DNA of 64,000 bases. Origin: an uncultured Anaerolineae bacterium. GTDB taxonomy: Bacteria > Chloroflexota > Anaerolineae > Promineifilales > Promineifilaceae. Position numbers and translations under genes: made by a program. The stretch spans positions 62,001 to 126,000 of the forward strand of contig CAJQMR010000029.1 of NCBI GenBank assembly GCA_905479495.1. Reading direction: 5' to 3'. The notes under the pieces were generated by a model. It searched no databases. It saw only the letters and a list, made by a program, of their open reading frames with translations, and was not told the origin of the DNA. The stretch's first letter is position 1, and every line of letters begins with the position of its first letter. This document shows positions 17,899 to 25,606 of this stretch, piece after piece.

Positions 17899-18058
17899 TT
17901 TTACCAAGCTCCCATGTAAAATTGAATACCCTTTATTTTTTAGATGGAAAAAGTGATCAAACGTTACACGCAGCCCGATCTGCTGCTAAAATTGAGCAAT
18001 CAAAATCACAGCACAACACGCAATCACCAGCGAACCAACCCGCTCAGGAGAAATCACC

Positions 18059-18553
18059 ATGAAAACATTACTCATTCTGCGCCATGCCAAATCAGATTGG
18101 GGCAACAGCCAACTGTCGGACCACGATCGGCCGCTAAACGGCCGGGGCCAATATGATGCGCCGCGCATGGGAGCCTGGCTGAAGCAGAAAAAGATGGTGC
18201 CAGAGCTGATCATCAGCTCCACGGCGGAGCGGGCCTTGACCACGGCCGAATTGGTAGCCCAGGCTTGCGAGTTTGAGGGGGAGCTGCGCCCGACGCGAGA
18301 TTTTTACCTGGCGGGACCACCAGAGTACATCGACACGCTCAATGAGCTGCCAGACAGCTACGAGCGGGTCATGATCGTGGGGCACAATCCGGGGATGGAA
18401 GAGCTGGTGTCGCTGCTCACGGACAAAGATCGGCCAATGACCACGGCCAACGTGGCGGTAGTGGAGCTGCCGATTACATCATGGGGGAAATTGACGATTT
18501 TTTCAGACGGCCGTCTCAAACATCATTGGCAGCCGAAGGATTTACCAGCTTAA
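18059..18553 (+). CDS. SixA-like histidine phosphatase
   Basis: The 164-residue protein has the RHG motif as LLILRHAKSDW at the N-terminus, with phosphoacceptor His in RHA. STAERALTTAELV and the late VMIVGHNPGMEELV supply the second catalytic His. Small size and the RHAKS form match SixA, which removes phosphate from phosphohistidine in signalling proteins. RBS CAGGAG precedes the ATG by eight bases. It converges with the next minus-strand gene with one base between the stops. The physiological partner is unknown; the large kinase at 1787 is in the same window but not linked. Confidence 0.9.
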   Translation: MKTLLILRHAKSDWGNSQLSDHDRPLNGRGQYDAPRMGAWLKQKKMVPELIISSTAERALTTAELVAQACEFEGELRPTRDFYLAGPPEYIDTLNELPDSYERVMIVGHNPGMEELVSLLTDKDRPMTTANVAVVELPITSWGKLTIFSDGRLKHHWQPKDLPA

Positions 18554-18554
18554 G

Positions 18555-19088
18555 CTACCAGGAAAATTTGTAACGAACGCCCTCCGGCGTTTTCTGTTCC
18601 TGCCAGCCAAACTGCTTAAGATTAATATCGGCACGACGGCCAAAGGAACGCAACGTGCCAGCCAGCCCCGGCTGAGCATAGCGCGCCGCTTCAGAAAATA
18701 GGTCTTCAGGGGATATGCCAATCTTTTGGGCACAATGATGGTAAACGGCCAGACTCACATCGACGTTGCGCTTGGGGGGAATGATGTAGTTGGAAATGAC
18801 GGCACCCACCAGGCCACTAAGCAGCCAATCGCGGCTGTTTTGCCGTACAGCCAGCGTTGCGGCCCGATGGCCATAAATGCCAAAATGGGAGCGATGTTCC
18901 TGCGCCAGGGCCAGTTGAAACTGTTCTTGCTCAACGGCCGTTCCCCGCATAAACCGGGCCACAACAGCCTGCATCTTTTCATCCGTCGCCGAAGGAATGG
19001 GTTCCGCATAATACACAACCACCTTCAGACCGGATAAATAATGCACCGTCTCATCCATAAAGGTGCGAAAGGCATTCCCATTCTTCAT
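18555..19088 (-). CDS. Conserved hypothetical protein
   Basis: The protein has 177 residues from the ATG at 19088, preceded by GGAGGGAAAC; the longer ORF start is not supported. I do not recognise the family. Visible features are a helical N-terminus (FRTFMDETVHYLSGLKVVVYY), a His-containing middle part (AQEHRSHFGIYGHRAATLAV), a hydrophobic stretch (SRDWLLSGLVGAVISNYIIPP) and a C-terminal region DLFSEAARYAQPGLAGTLRSFGRR. It is the last gene of a three-gene minus-strand run with the beta-propeller protein and the DUF2270-like membrane protein, so a membrane-linked role is possible. Confidence 0.7.
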   Translation of the reverse strand: MKNGNAFRTFMDETVHYLSGLKVVVYYAEPIPSATDEKMQAVVARFMRGTAVEQEQFQLALAQEHRSHFGIYGHRAATLAVRQNSRDWLLSGLVGAVISNYIIPPKRNVDVSLAVYHHCAQKIGISPEDLFSEAARYAQPGLAGTLRSFGRRADINLKQFGWQEQKTPEGVRYKFSW

Positions 19089-19126
19089 GTTTCCCTCCAA
19101 ATAATTTATCTCATTTGGCTGGCCGC

Positions 19127-20605
19127 TTAGCGCGGACTCCAAAAGGGCATTGAGCCTTCAGCCAGCAATTGCTTTCGCCCACTCATCACGTTGACGATGA
19201 AGATTTGGTTACGGCCGTCTGCCACCATTGGCAGCACCAGGGCCTGGCTGTCGGGCGACCATAAACGGTGGCTCAGGGCATATTGATCAAAAAAGGGCAA
19301 AAATTGCGTCAAAAAGGGCAGCGTGGGCACAAAGCTAAACAAATATCGTCCCTCGTCTGCGTTTACATCATAAACCAGCAGGCGCAGCAAGGGCAAATTT
19401 TGCTGCTGGGCCGGTTTACCGACAGCATTTTTGTCCGTTCGGGCGTTAATGTCCCCTTCCCCACTGCGGAAAATACTCAGGGCGGCCAGGTAACGGCCGT
19501 CTGGCGACCAAAAGAAGGCAATGATGGGATCACTGCTCAACAGTCGTATCTTGCCAGTGGCCGCGTCCATCAACCGCAGCGGCCCGATAAAACTGCTGCT
19601 GTTCGGCTCTGTGCCGTTGGTAAAGGCCAGCTGGTTTGCCGTCGGGCTCCAGGCCAAAGCCACCTGGCCCGCATGGCGCTGCTGCTCCACCGCCTCCGAT
19701 TGTGTATCAACAACGGCCAGACGACTGCTGCCGCCCGGAATTTCTTCAGCATAGGCCAGGTAACGGCCGTCTGCCGAAATGCCTGGCGTCTGGAAAAAGC
19801 CTGGGGCAGCAATGTCATCCCCTGTCCCATCACCATTTGCCGTAACCAGTTCCAGCCGAGAAGCTTCCCCAGAAAAACCACTGTGGATCAACATCTGTTG
19901 GCTGTCGGCGGTCCATTGCCAATAAAGTGGCCCGCCAATGGTGAGCAAGCGGCTGTCAGCAGAGCCATCGGCCTGCACCAGATGCAGCCCCATGCCATCG
20001 GGGTGGCTGGCTAAAAAGCTAACCTGGCTGCTGTCTGGCGACCAGTAAAGGTAAAATGGGCCTTCATCCCGGTCGGTATACAGGGGTTCAGGGGCCACAT
20101 CGGTGGGGCCATCAGCCAGCACAAACAGTCCAGCCCCCGTGCGATCCGCACCAATGGCCGCAATGGAACGGCCGTCTGGTGACCAGGCTGGAAATTGAAA
20201 ACGTTGTTGTGCATCGGTGAGCCGTCGCACCTCACTGCCATCGGGGGCCAGGGTCACAATTTGCCCCGCACCATTCACATAAACAATACGATTGATAGCT
20301 GCCCCATCCTCAGCTGGGAACAGCGGCTGGACGGTGGCGATTGGGTCACCAACTGTGCTGGTTTCTTCCTCGGCCAAATCAGATTCGCTAGAAACGGCCG
20401 TTGCCTCAACAATAGGATCGGGCTGGCTTGGCTGATCCGGTTGCGACTGCTGCTGGTAGAAAAAATACCAGATTGCCCCGCTGGCAGACATCCCAATAAG
20501 CGACAACACCACAATAATTGTCAGGATAATGCGACAACCGCTGGGACCGCTTTTTGGTTCCGGTATCGCTACAAAAGGATCATCACCAGGCTCAAATTCA
20601 GACAT
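19127..20605 (-). CDS. Membrane-anchored TolB/WD40-like beta-propeller protein
   Basis: The 492-residue protein has a short cytoplasmic start rich in Pro/Asp, one TM helix (IILTIIVVLSLIGMSASGAIWYFF, about 26-50), a Gln/Ser/Pro linker, then repeated PD40-type blades. Visible blade phrases are PAWSPDGRSIAAIG, LYWSPDSSQVSFLAS, GISADGRYLAYAEE, LAWSPTANQLAFTN, FFWSPDGRYLAALS and LWSPDSQALVLP. The propeller should face outside the membrane and bind protein or ligand. RBS GAGAGAAGC precedes the ATG. It lies ten bases after the DUF2270-like gene and is probably co-translated with it. Confidence 0.88.
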   Translation of the reverse strand: MSEFEPGDDPFVAIPEPKSGPSGCRIILTIIVVLSLIGMSASGAIWYFFYQQQSQPDQPSQPDPIVEATAVSSESDLAEEETSTVGDPIATVQPLFPAEDGAAINRIVYVNGAGQIVTLAPDGSEVRRLTDAQQRFQFPAWSPDGRSIAAIGADRTGAGLFVLADGPTDVAPEPLYTDRDEGPFYLYWSPDSSQVSFLASHPDGMGLHLVQADGSADSRLLTIGGPLYWQWTADSQQMLIHSGFSGEASRLELVTANGDGTGDDIAAPGFFQTPGISADGRYLAYAEEIPGGSSRLAVVDTQSEAVEQQRHAGQVALAWSPTANQLAFTNGTEPNSSSFIGPLRLMDAATGKIRLLSSDPIIAFFWSPDGRYLAALSIFRSGEGDINARTDKNAVGKPAQQQNLPLLRLLVYDVNADEGRYLFSFVPTLPFLTQFLPFFDQYALSHRLWSPDSQALVLPMVADGRNQIFIVNVMSGRKQLLAEGSMPFWSPR

Positions 20606-20614
20606 AAGCTTCTC

Positions 20615-21700
20615 TCACGTTTCTAACGGCCGAAAACCACCACCACGCACATCTTCCACCGAGGTCAAAATAACAAACGCCTGGGGATCAGCCTGATAAA
20701 CCAGCCGCTTGAGGTGCGCCTTTTGCCGTGCTTCCAAGACACACATCAATACCCCATGATCTTTGCCGGTATACATTCCTTTGGCATTAATCAGCGTCAC
20801 GCCTCGCCCCAGCTCTTTTAGCAGCAGCTTGCTCACCGCCTCTATTTGGTCAGAAATCACATAGGCCAGTTGTTTGCGGGTATCAAACCGGGCCAAGCGA
20901 GGCAGATCCGTCTCGAATGTTTCCCAGGTAAGCTGCCGCAGGCGCTGCAGAAAATTACTCCAACGGGAAGTGGTTTCGGATAACACTTCCCCCTGCGTTT
21001 CTCGCAAACTAGCAGTAAACAGTCCCAGCGCAATCAACGTCCCATTAAATACAAAACCGGTCGCGATGACGAGCCAACCCGGCAGCGGCCCCATCGACGC
21101 CCGCTCTATAAACTCAGGCAAACTATCAATTTCTGTAGGATGCATAAATATTTTGCCAATCCAGCTGCCCGCCAAAATCAAAAAAATGGGCGCGTAGTTC
21201 CGCCGATAACGACGCCCCAAGGCCTCCATCAGCCCAATGGGGAAGCGGGGATTGTTGAGGCTGTCAGTAATTTTGTCGGCCCAATCGGCATGGGGCATAA
21301 AGGGAGGGGACAGCAAGCCAACAAAGAAGTTCTTTTCCATCACCCGCACCCGGTACGTCCACAGCTCGTAATAGCGGTACCGGCGTGCCTCAATGAATAG
21401 AAACAGCAAAACGAGAAATGAATCAATCAGCAAAATGGAGGCCGTGTTCTCTGGTTCGCTAAAAACAAACGTCAGCGCCGCACCGGTGGTGATCACCGCC
21501 CAATTGGTGGTGGCATCCAGCCGCTGCCGCCAGGAATTGGAGCGCGACATCTCGCCACGATAGAAATGAATCATGGCGTTGGTAAAGTTACCGCTGTCTA
21601 AACGCTGTCCGGCAAACTCCCAGACGTGCTCCAAATCCGTATTCCCTGGCGGGGGTGGGTAGGCATATTCATTGGGTTGTTTGTCAGGTTGTTGATCCAT
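20615..21700 (-). CDS. DUF2270-like membrane protein fused to a DUF2179-like C-terminal domain
   Basis: About 361 residues from the ATG at 21700 (AAGGAG just upstream; the ORF also opens at 21718). The N-terminal two thirds contains MIHFYRGEMSRSNSWRQRLD, then paired TM helices and RYYELWTYRVRVMEKNFF, typical of the predicted integral membrane family DUF2270. Residues after about 295 read LGRGVTLINAKGMYTGKDHGV and LVYQADPQAFVILT, the pattern of DUF2179, usually found at the C-terminus of YitT-type transporters. Combining the two in one chain is the notable point. It heads a three-gene minus-strand run. Confidence 0.75.
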   Translation of the reverse strand: MDQQPDKQPNEYAYPPPPGNTDLEHVWEFAGQRLDSGNFTNAMIHFYRGEMSRSNSWRQRLDATTNWAVITTGAALTFVFSEPENTASILLIDSFLVLLFLFIEARRYRYYELWTYRVRVMEKNFFVGLLSPPFMPHADWADKITDSLNNPRFPIGLMEALGRRYRRNYAPIFLILAGSWIGKIFMHPTEIDSLPEFIERASMGPLPGWLVIATGFVFNGTLIALGLFTASLRETQGEVLSETTSRWSNFLQRLRQLTWETFETDLPRLARFDTRKQLAYVISDQIEAVSKLLLKELGRGVTLINAKGMYTGKDHGVLMCVLEARQKAHLKRLVYQADPQAFVILTSVEDVRGGGFRPLET

Positions 21701-21817
21701 AGTCTCCTTCCTAATCATATCCCACCGCTTACATGGGCTTATCTATTTTAATCGAATGCCAACATTGGGGGGAAATTTGGGCGATAGATACGGCCGTTCG
21801 TGTTAAAATTGATGCTT

Positions 21818-22321
21818 ATGAAACAACGAACAATCGAACCAAAAAATTCACAAGCAGTTCCCGAGGATGTGCGCTCTCCTTTCATTCGGCGGGCCGGTAC
21901 GGTTCTGGCCATTTCATATCCTGTTTTGGCCATTTCTACCGGATTCCGTGCGGCCTACCAGCTGTTCCTAAAAGAAGGTGTGGTTAACTATACGGGTCCA
22001 ACCTTAAGTGCCATTGCCGCTCTATGTTACCTTACGGCCACAATTGGCTTCGCCTATCGTCGCCGTTGGGCCTGGTGGCTGTCTGTTTTGGTATTGGGCT
22101 TTGAGACGTTAATGACGCTGATTGTGGGCACACTCAGCCTCAGCAATCCTGAATTAATTGGCAGCACGGTGTGGCGGATGTTTGGCATTGATTATGCTTT
22201 CTTCCCGCTGGTCCAGCCGCTGTTGGGGCTGGCCTGGCTGTTCCACTGGGAAACGCTGGAATCGTATGGGATACGGCCGTCTGATCCCCCTACAGATGCG
22301 TCCCATGCTCCGCATGAATGA
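21818..22321 (+). CDS. Small four-TM integral membrane protein
   Basis: About 167 residues from the ATG at 21818; GTG at 21800 and ATG at 21812 are alternatives. Four hydrophobic helices are visible ([80 protein letters not shown]) with short polar ends. I do not recognise the family. A TAAAAT hexamer lies about ten bases before the ATG, so the transcript may be leaderless. The 3' end overlaps the convergent glpX gene by about 30 bases. Confidence 0.7.
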   Translation: MKQRTIEPKNSQAVPEDVRSPFIRRAGTVLAISYPVLAISTGFRAAYQLFLKEGVVNYTGPTLSAIAALCYLTATIGFAYRRRWAWWLSVLVLGFETLMTLIVGTLSLSNPELIGSTVWRMFGIDYAFFPLVQPLLGLAWLFHWETLESYGIRPSDPPTDASHAPHE

Positions 22322-23270
22322 TGCGCCGCGTGCCCGTTTCTGAACGAATGAGCAAGGAATGGGTTGAGGCGTAGCTGCCCCAAAACTGCATCGCTCGCAG
22401 CAGGGCGCTGTCTGTGATACTGGTCGCAGCAAAAAAGATCTGATTGCTGTTGACCAATTCAGAGCAGGTCATAATCCGATTTTCATCCAGGCCCGCCCGT
22501 TGAATATTTTCCCGCTCGACGGCGTTTTGCGGCCGTAAACGGGCCAGCATCGCCCCCGCAGAAGCCTTTACAGCACAGGCGGCCAGCACACCCTGCGACA
22601 CACCGCCAATGCCCATGAGTACATCCACATCTGTATCGGTCGTAGCGGCAATGAGCGCCCCCTCAGCATCGCCCTCATCACGCATCAACACACGAGCGCC
22701 GCTCTCCCGAATTTCATTAATCAAATCCCGATTGCGCTGTCTGTCTAACACAATCACCGACAAGTCACGCACAGACTTGTTTTTATGGCGGGCAATGAGC
22801 GCCAACGTCCAGGCGGCTGGCGCATCCATACATTGCGGCACCAGGGCAGCGGCTGCCTTGCGATCGACTACAATTTTGTCCATGTACTTGGCGGGCACAG
22901 GTGACCAAACCGAACCGCGCGGGGCAATGCCTACCACCGAAATGGCTCCCGGCTTGCCCTGAATCAGCAGATTGGTCCCGTCAATGGGATCGACCAACAC
23001 ATCCACTTCTGGACCATTGCCCGTGCCCACAGCTTGGCCACTGCACAACGGCGAATCATCTCCCAACCGACTTTCTTCACCAATGACGATACGGCCGTCC
23101 ATTTCTAGCGTGTTTAAAGCATCGGCCATCGCCCGCGTCGCCGCTCGATGGGCACCGGCAAAATCACCAGACCCCACCCAGGACCCAGCCGCCAAAGCAG
23201 TCGTTTCCGTCACGCGCACTAAATCAAGCCCAATATTCCGCGATAGTTGCTCATCAAAATGATTGTTCAT
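22290..23270 (-). CDS. glpX: Class II fructose-1,6-bisphosphatase
   Basis: About 326 residues. The start [22 protein letters not shown] is the classic GlpX opening. Metal and substrate motifs follow: [23 protein letters not shown] and [18 protein letters not shown]. The enzyme hydrolyses fructose-1,6-bisphosphate in gluconeogenesis. The start ATG at 23270 comes four bases after the upstream SulP stop and has AGGATT before it, so it is probably translated together with the transporter. Gap and yvcK lie 10 kb away on the same strand, a loose grouping of gluconeogenic functions. Confidence 0.95.
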   Translation of the reverse strand: MNNHFDEQLSRNIGLDLVRVTETTALAAGSWVGSGDFAGAHRAATRAMADALNTLEMDGRIVIGEESRLGDDSPLCSGQAVGTGNGPEVDVLVDPIDGTNLLIQGKPGAISVVGIAPRGSVWSPVPAKYMDKIVVDRKAAAALVPQCMDAPAAWTLALIARHKNKSVRDLSVIVLDRQRNRDLINEIRESGARVLMRDEGDAEGALIAATTDTDVDVLMGIGGVSQGVLAACAVKASAGAMLARLRPQNAVERENIQRAGLDENRIMTCSELVNSNQIFFAATSITDSALLRAMQFWGSYASTHSLLIRSETGTRRIIHAEHGTHL

Positions 23271-23274
23271 AATC

Positions 23275-25434
23275 CTAAAACTCCACTGCTTCCAGGAGTC
23301 CTGCTGAGGCCCAGGCCAGCATGCCACCTTGCAAAATCTGCACATTCATACACCCGATGTGCTGTAAAGCAGACGCAGCACGTCGGCTGCGGCGGCCGCT
23401 GCGGCAAACCAGCACAATCTGTTTATCGGCTGGTAGTTTCACCTCTTCAGCCAATATTTTTGGCAGCGGAACCAGCCTGGCCTCGGCAATATGTCCCTGG
23501 TTATATTCACGCGGTTCACGCACATCCACCACATACGGTTTGTCGCCATTGCTCACCGACCCAGGATTCAGCCATTGCCAAAGCTCCCTGGCTTCCACGG
23601 TCAAAATATGGTCCGCTTCTATGTCACCCATCAGCGGAATGTCGGCCAAATCTATGCGCTTGGGCAAATTCTGGCACTCCCGAAAAGCCCGAATGGGGCA
23701 TTCGTAAATGCAAACGGCGGGGTCTAGCTCCTGGTGGAAAATCTTACCAATGGCTTCGTCTTCATTCAGGATATGATCCGCCCCCAGAAATGAATCAAAT
23801 TGTGATGACAGCATCATCTGCTCGACACGATAATTGGTTCCCACCATAAACACATCGCCACCCTGTTCACGGTAGGATCGCACCAAACTTTCTAACATAT
23901 GAATGCCGCTAAAATCACAGGTGTTCACATGATCCAGGCGAAGCAACAAGTAACGCTGATCGGGATGGGCTTCTGCATAATCGGTAATGAATTCTTCCAC
24001 ATAATTCACCGCACCAAAATACAGATCGCCATAGACTTCGATGATGGACAACTGCGGACAAGGCTCTTTGTCGGGACGATAAATAAAATGGCTAAAGTTC
24101 TCATCCGGCAACACGGCTTGAATACGGGGCGTGCTGGTGCGCCAGATAAACAGCGCCAGCGAAAAAATGATACCCATCAAAACAGCAAATTCAATCGCCA
24201 AAAACAGGGTGCCCACCAAGGTAATCACCATGATGGCCGCATCTCCAGGATGGCTGCGCCAAATACGCGAAATTTCGGCCCGGTCGATCATGCCATACGC
24301 GGTAACAATCAAGACGCCAGAGAGGGCAGAGATGGGCAGGTAGGCGGCCAGTGGGGCCAGGGTGAACATGGCAATCACCATGAAAACACCAGAAAAGATA
24401 GAGGCCATCGACGTTTTCGCACCAGCTTTATAGTTGACGGCCGATCGTGAAAACGACCCTGCGCCAGCATAGCCAGAAAACAGCCCCATAAAAATGTTGG
24501 CCACTCCCTGCCCCACAAACTCTTGATTACTGTCCAACCGCTGCCCTGTTTGCGCCGCAATGGAGCGGGTAATGGCAGCTGCTTGTACCAAACCAATTGC
24601 CCCCACCGCCAATGCCCCAGCCGACAGTTTGCTGATAAGATCCAGGTTGAAGAACGGTAAATTTGCCAGAGGTGGCAGGGTAGCTGGGAGCTGGCCAATT
24701 ACTGCAACATTTTGCTTGTCCAGCCCAAAAAGATACACCACGAGTGACGCCAAAACCATTACCAACAGAGCCGCTGGCAATCGGGAACTAATCCGTTGCA
24801 TAATGATTATGAGGAGCATGGTGCCGATACCTATCATGGCCGTCGGTGTATTCAAATGGATAAATTCTGCTACCACGCTGGTAAGCGTGCCAATGGTGCC
24901 AGAACCAGCAGAGGCCAGCCCAAGCAGTGGGTGCAGTTGCTTGATGGCAATTAAAATCCCAGCACCACTCGCGAAACCCACAATAACCGAATGGGAAACG
25001 AAGTTTACCAGCATGCCCAACCGAACTAAACCCAACCCGAGCTGAAAAACACCAGCCATAGCAGCCATTAGCCCGGCAGCTATCGCATATTCTGGCGTTC
25101 CAACAGCGACAACGGCCGTTAATGAACTGGCAATCAACAAAGAAAGGGCGTTCGCTGGCCCTGTATGCATCTGGTCAGATGATCCCCAAAGCCCCCCAAC
25201 AATAGAGCCAACTATAGCTGCATACAGTCCCATTTGCGGGGGCAGCTCGGCAATAAGGGCAAACGCAATCGATTGTGGTAATAAAATGACGGTAACAGTT
25301 AAGGCAGCAATGAGGTCTGGGCGCAAATTGGCACGATCATAGGTGCGGAAAAGTTGAACGGGCTTTTGGAGATAGTGGACAGCCGGGGCAATGGATTGGT
25401 GGACATTGACTCTAGCTCCCAACTTGGCGAACAT
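23275..25434 (-). CDS. SulP-family anion transporter with STAS and rhodanese domains
   Basis: About 719 residues from the ATG at 25434, which has AAGGAG eight bases upstream; the 70 extra codons in the track are unsupported. The SulP core shows YDRANLRPDLIAALTVTVILLPQ and about ten or more TM helices with QEFVGQGVANIFMGLFSGYAGAGSFSRSAVN. A STAS domain follows (LSIIEVYGDLYFG, LRLDHVNTCDFSGIHMLESL). A Cys-containing linker (VCIYECPIRAFRECQ) leads to a rhodanese domain with PYVVDVREPREYNQGHI and active-site loop VCRSGRRSRRA. The fusion suggests uptake of sulfate or another oxyanion tied to sulfur transfer. That role is inferred. Confidence 0.93.
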   Translation of the reverse strand: MFAKLGARVNVHQSIAPAVHYLQKPVQLFRTYDRANLRPDLIAALTVTVILLPQSIAFALIAELPPQMGLYAAIVGSIVGGLWGSSDQMHTGPANALSLLIASSLTAVVAVGTPEYAIAAGLMAAMAGVFQLGLGLVRLGMLVNFVSHSVIVGFASGAGILIAIKQLHPLLGLASAGSGTIGTLTSVVAEFIHLNTPTAMIGIGTMLLIIIMQRISSRLPAALLVMVLASLVVYLFGLDKQNVAVIGQLPATLPPLANLPFFNLDLISKLSAGALAVGAIGLVQAAAITRSIAAQTGQRLDSNQEFVGQGVANIFMGLFSGYAGAGSFSRSAVNYKAGAKTSMASIFSGVFMVIAMFTLAPLAAYLPISALSGVLIVTAYGMIDRAEISRIWRSHPGDAAIMVITLVGTLFLAIEFAVLMGIIFSLALFIWRTSTPRIQAVLPDENFSHFIYRPDKEPCPQLSIIEVYGDLYFGAVNYVEEFITDYAEAHPDQRYLLLRLDHVNTCDFSGIHMLESLVRSYREQGGDVFMVGTNYRVEQMMLSSQFDSFLGADHILNEDEAIGKIFHQELDPAVCIYECPIRAFRECQNLPKRIDLADIPLMGDIEADHILTVEARELWQWLNPGSVSNGDKPYVVDVREPREYNQGHIAEARLVPLPKILAEEVKLPADKQIVLVCRSGRRSRRAASALQHIGCMNVQILQGGMLAWASAGLLEAVEF

Positions 25435-25606
25435 GAACGCAGCTCCTTCTAAGTTTTTTTGGTGAATGCTTGACTTATCTGGAGTGTACGTCGGCAGGAA
25501 ACGGCCGTCAAGAAGAATGACTGGAAATGGGGGCCAGACCCCAAGGATTTGATAACCACAAAATTCAGACGTCTTAAAATAAACCCTTGGGGTCTGGATG
25601 ATGAGC

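Noticed and set aside
17944-18156. 70-codon ORF upstream of the SixA-like gene
   Set aside because: It overlaps the start of the phosphatase gene in another frame, and its sequence (many His/Asn/Arg) shows no fold or RBS.
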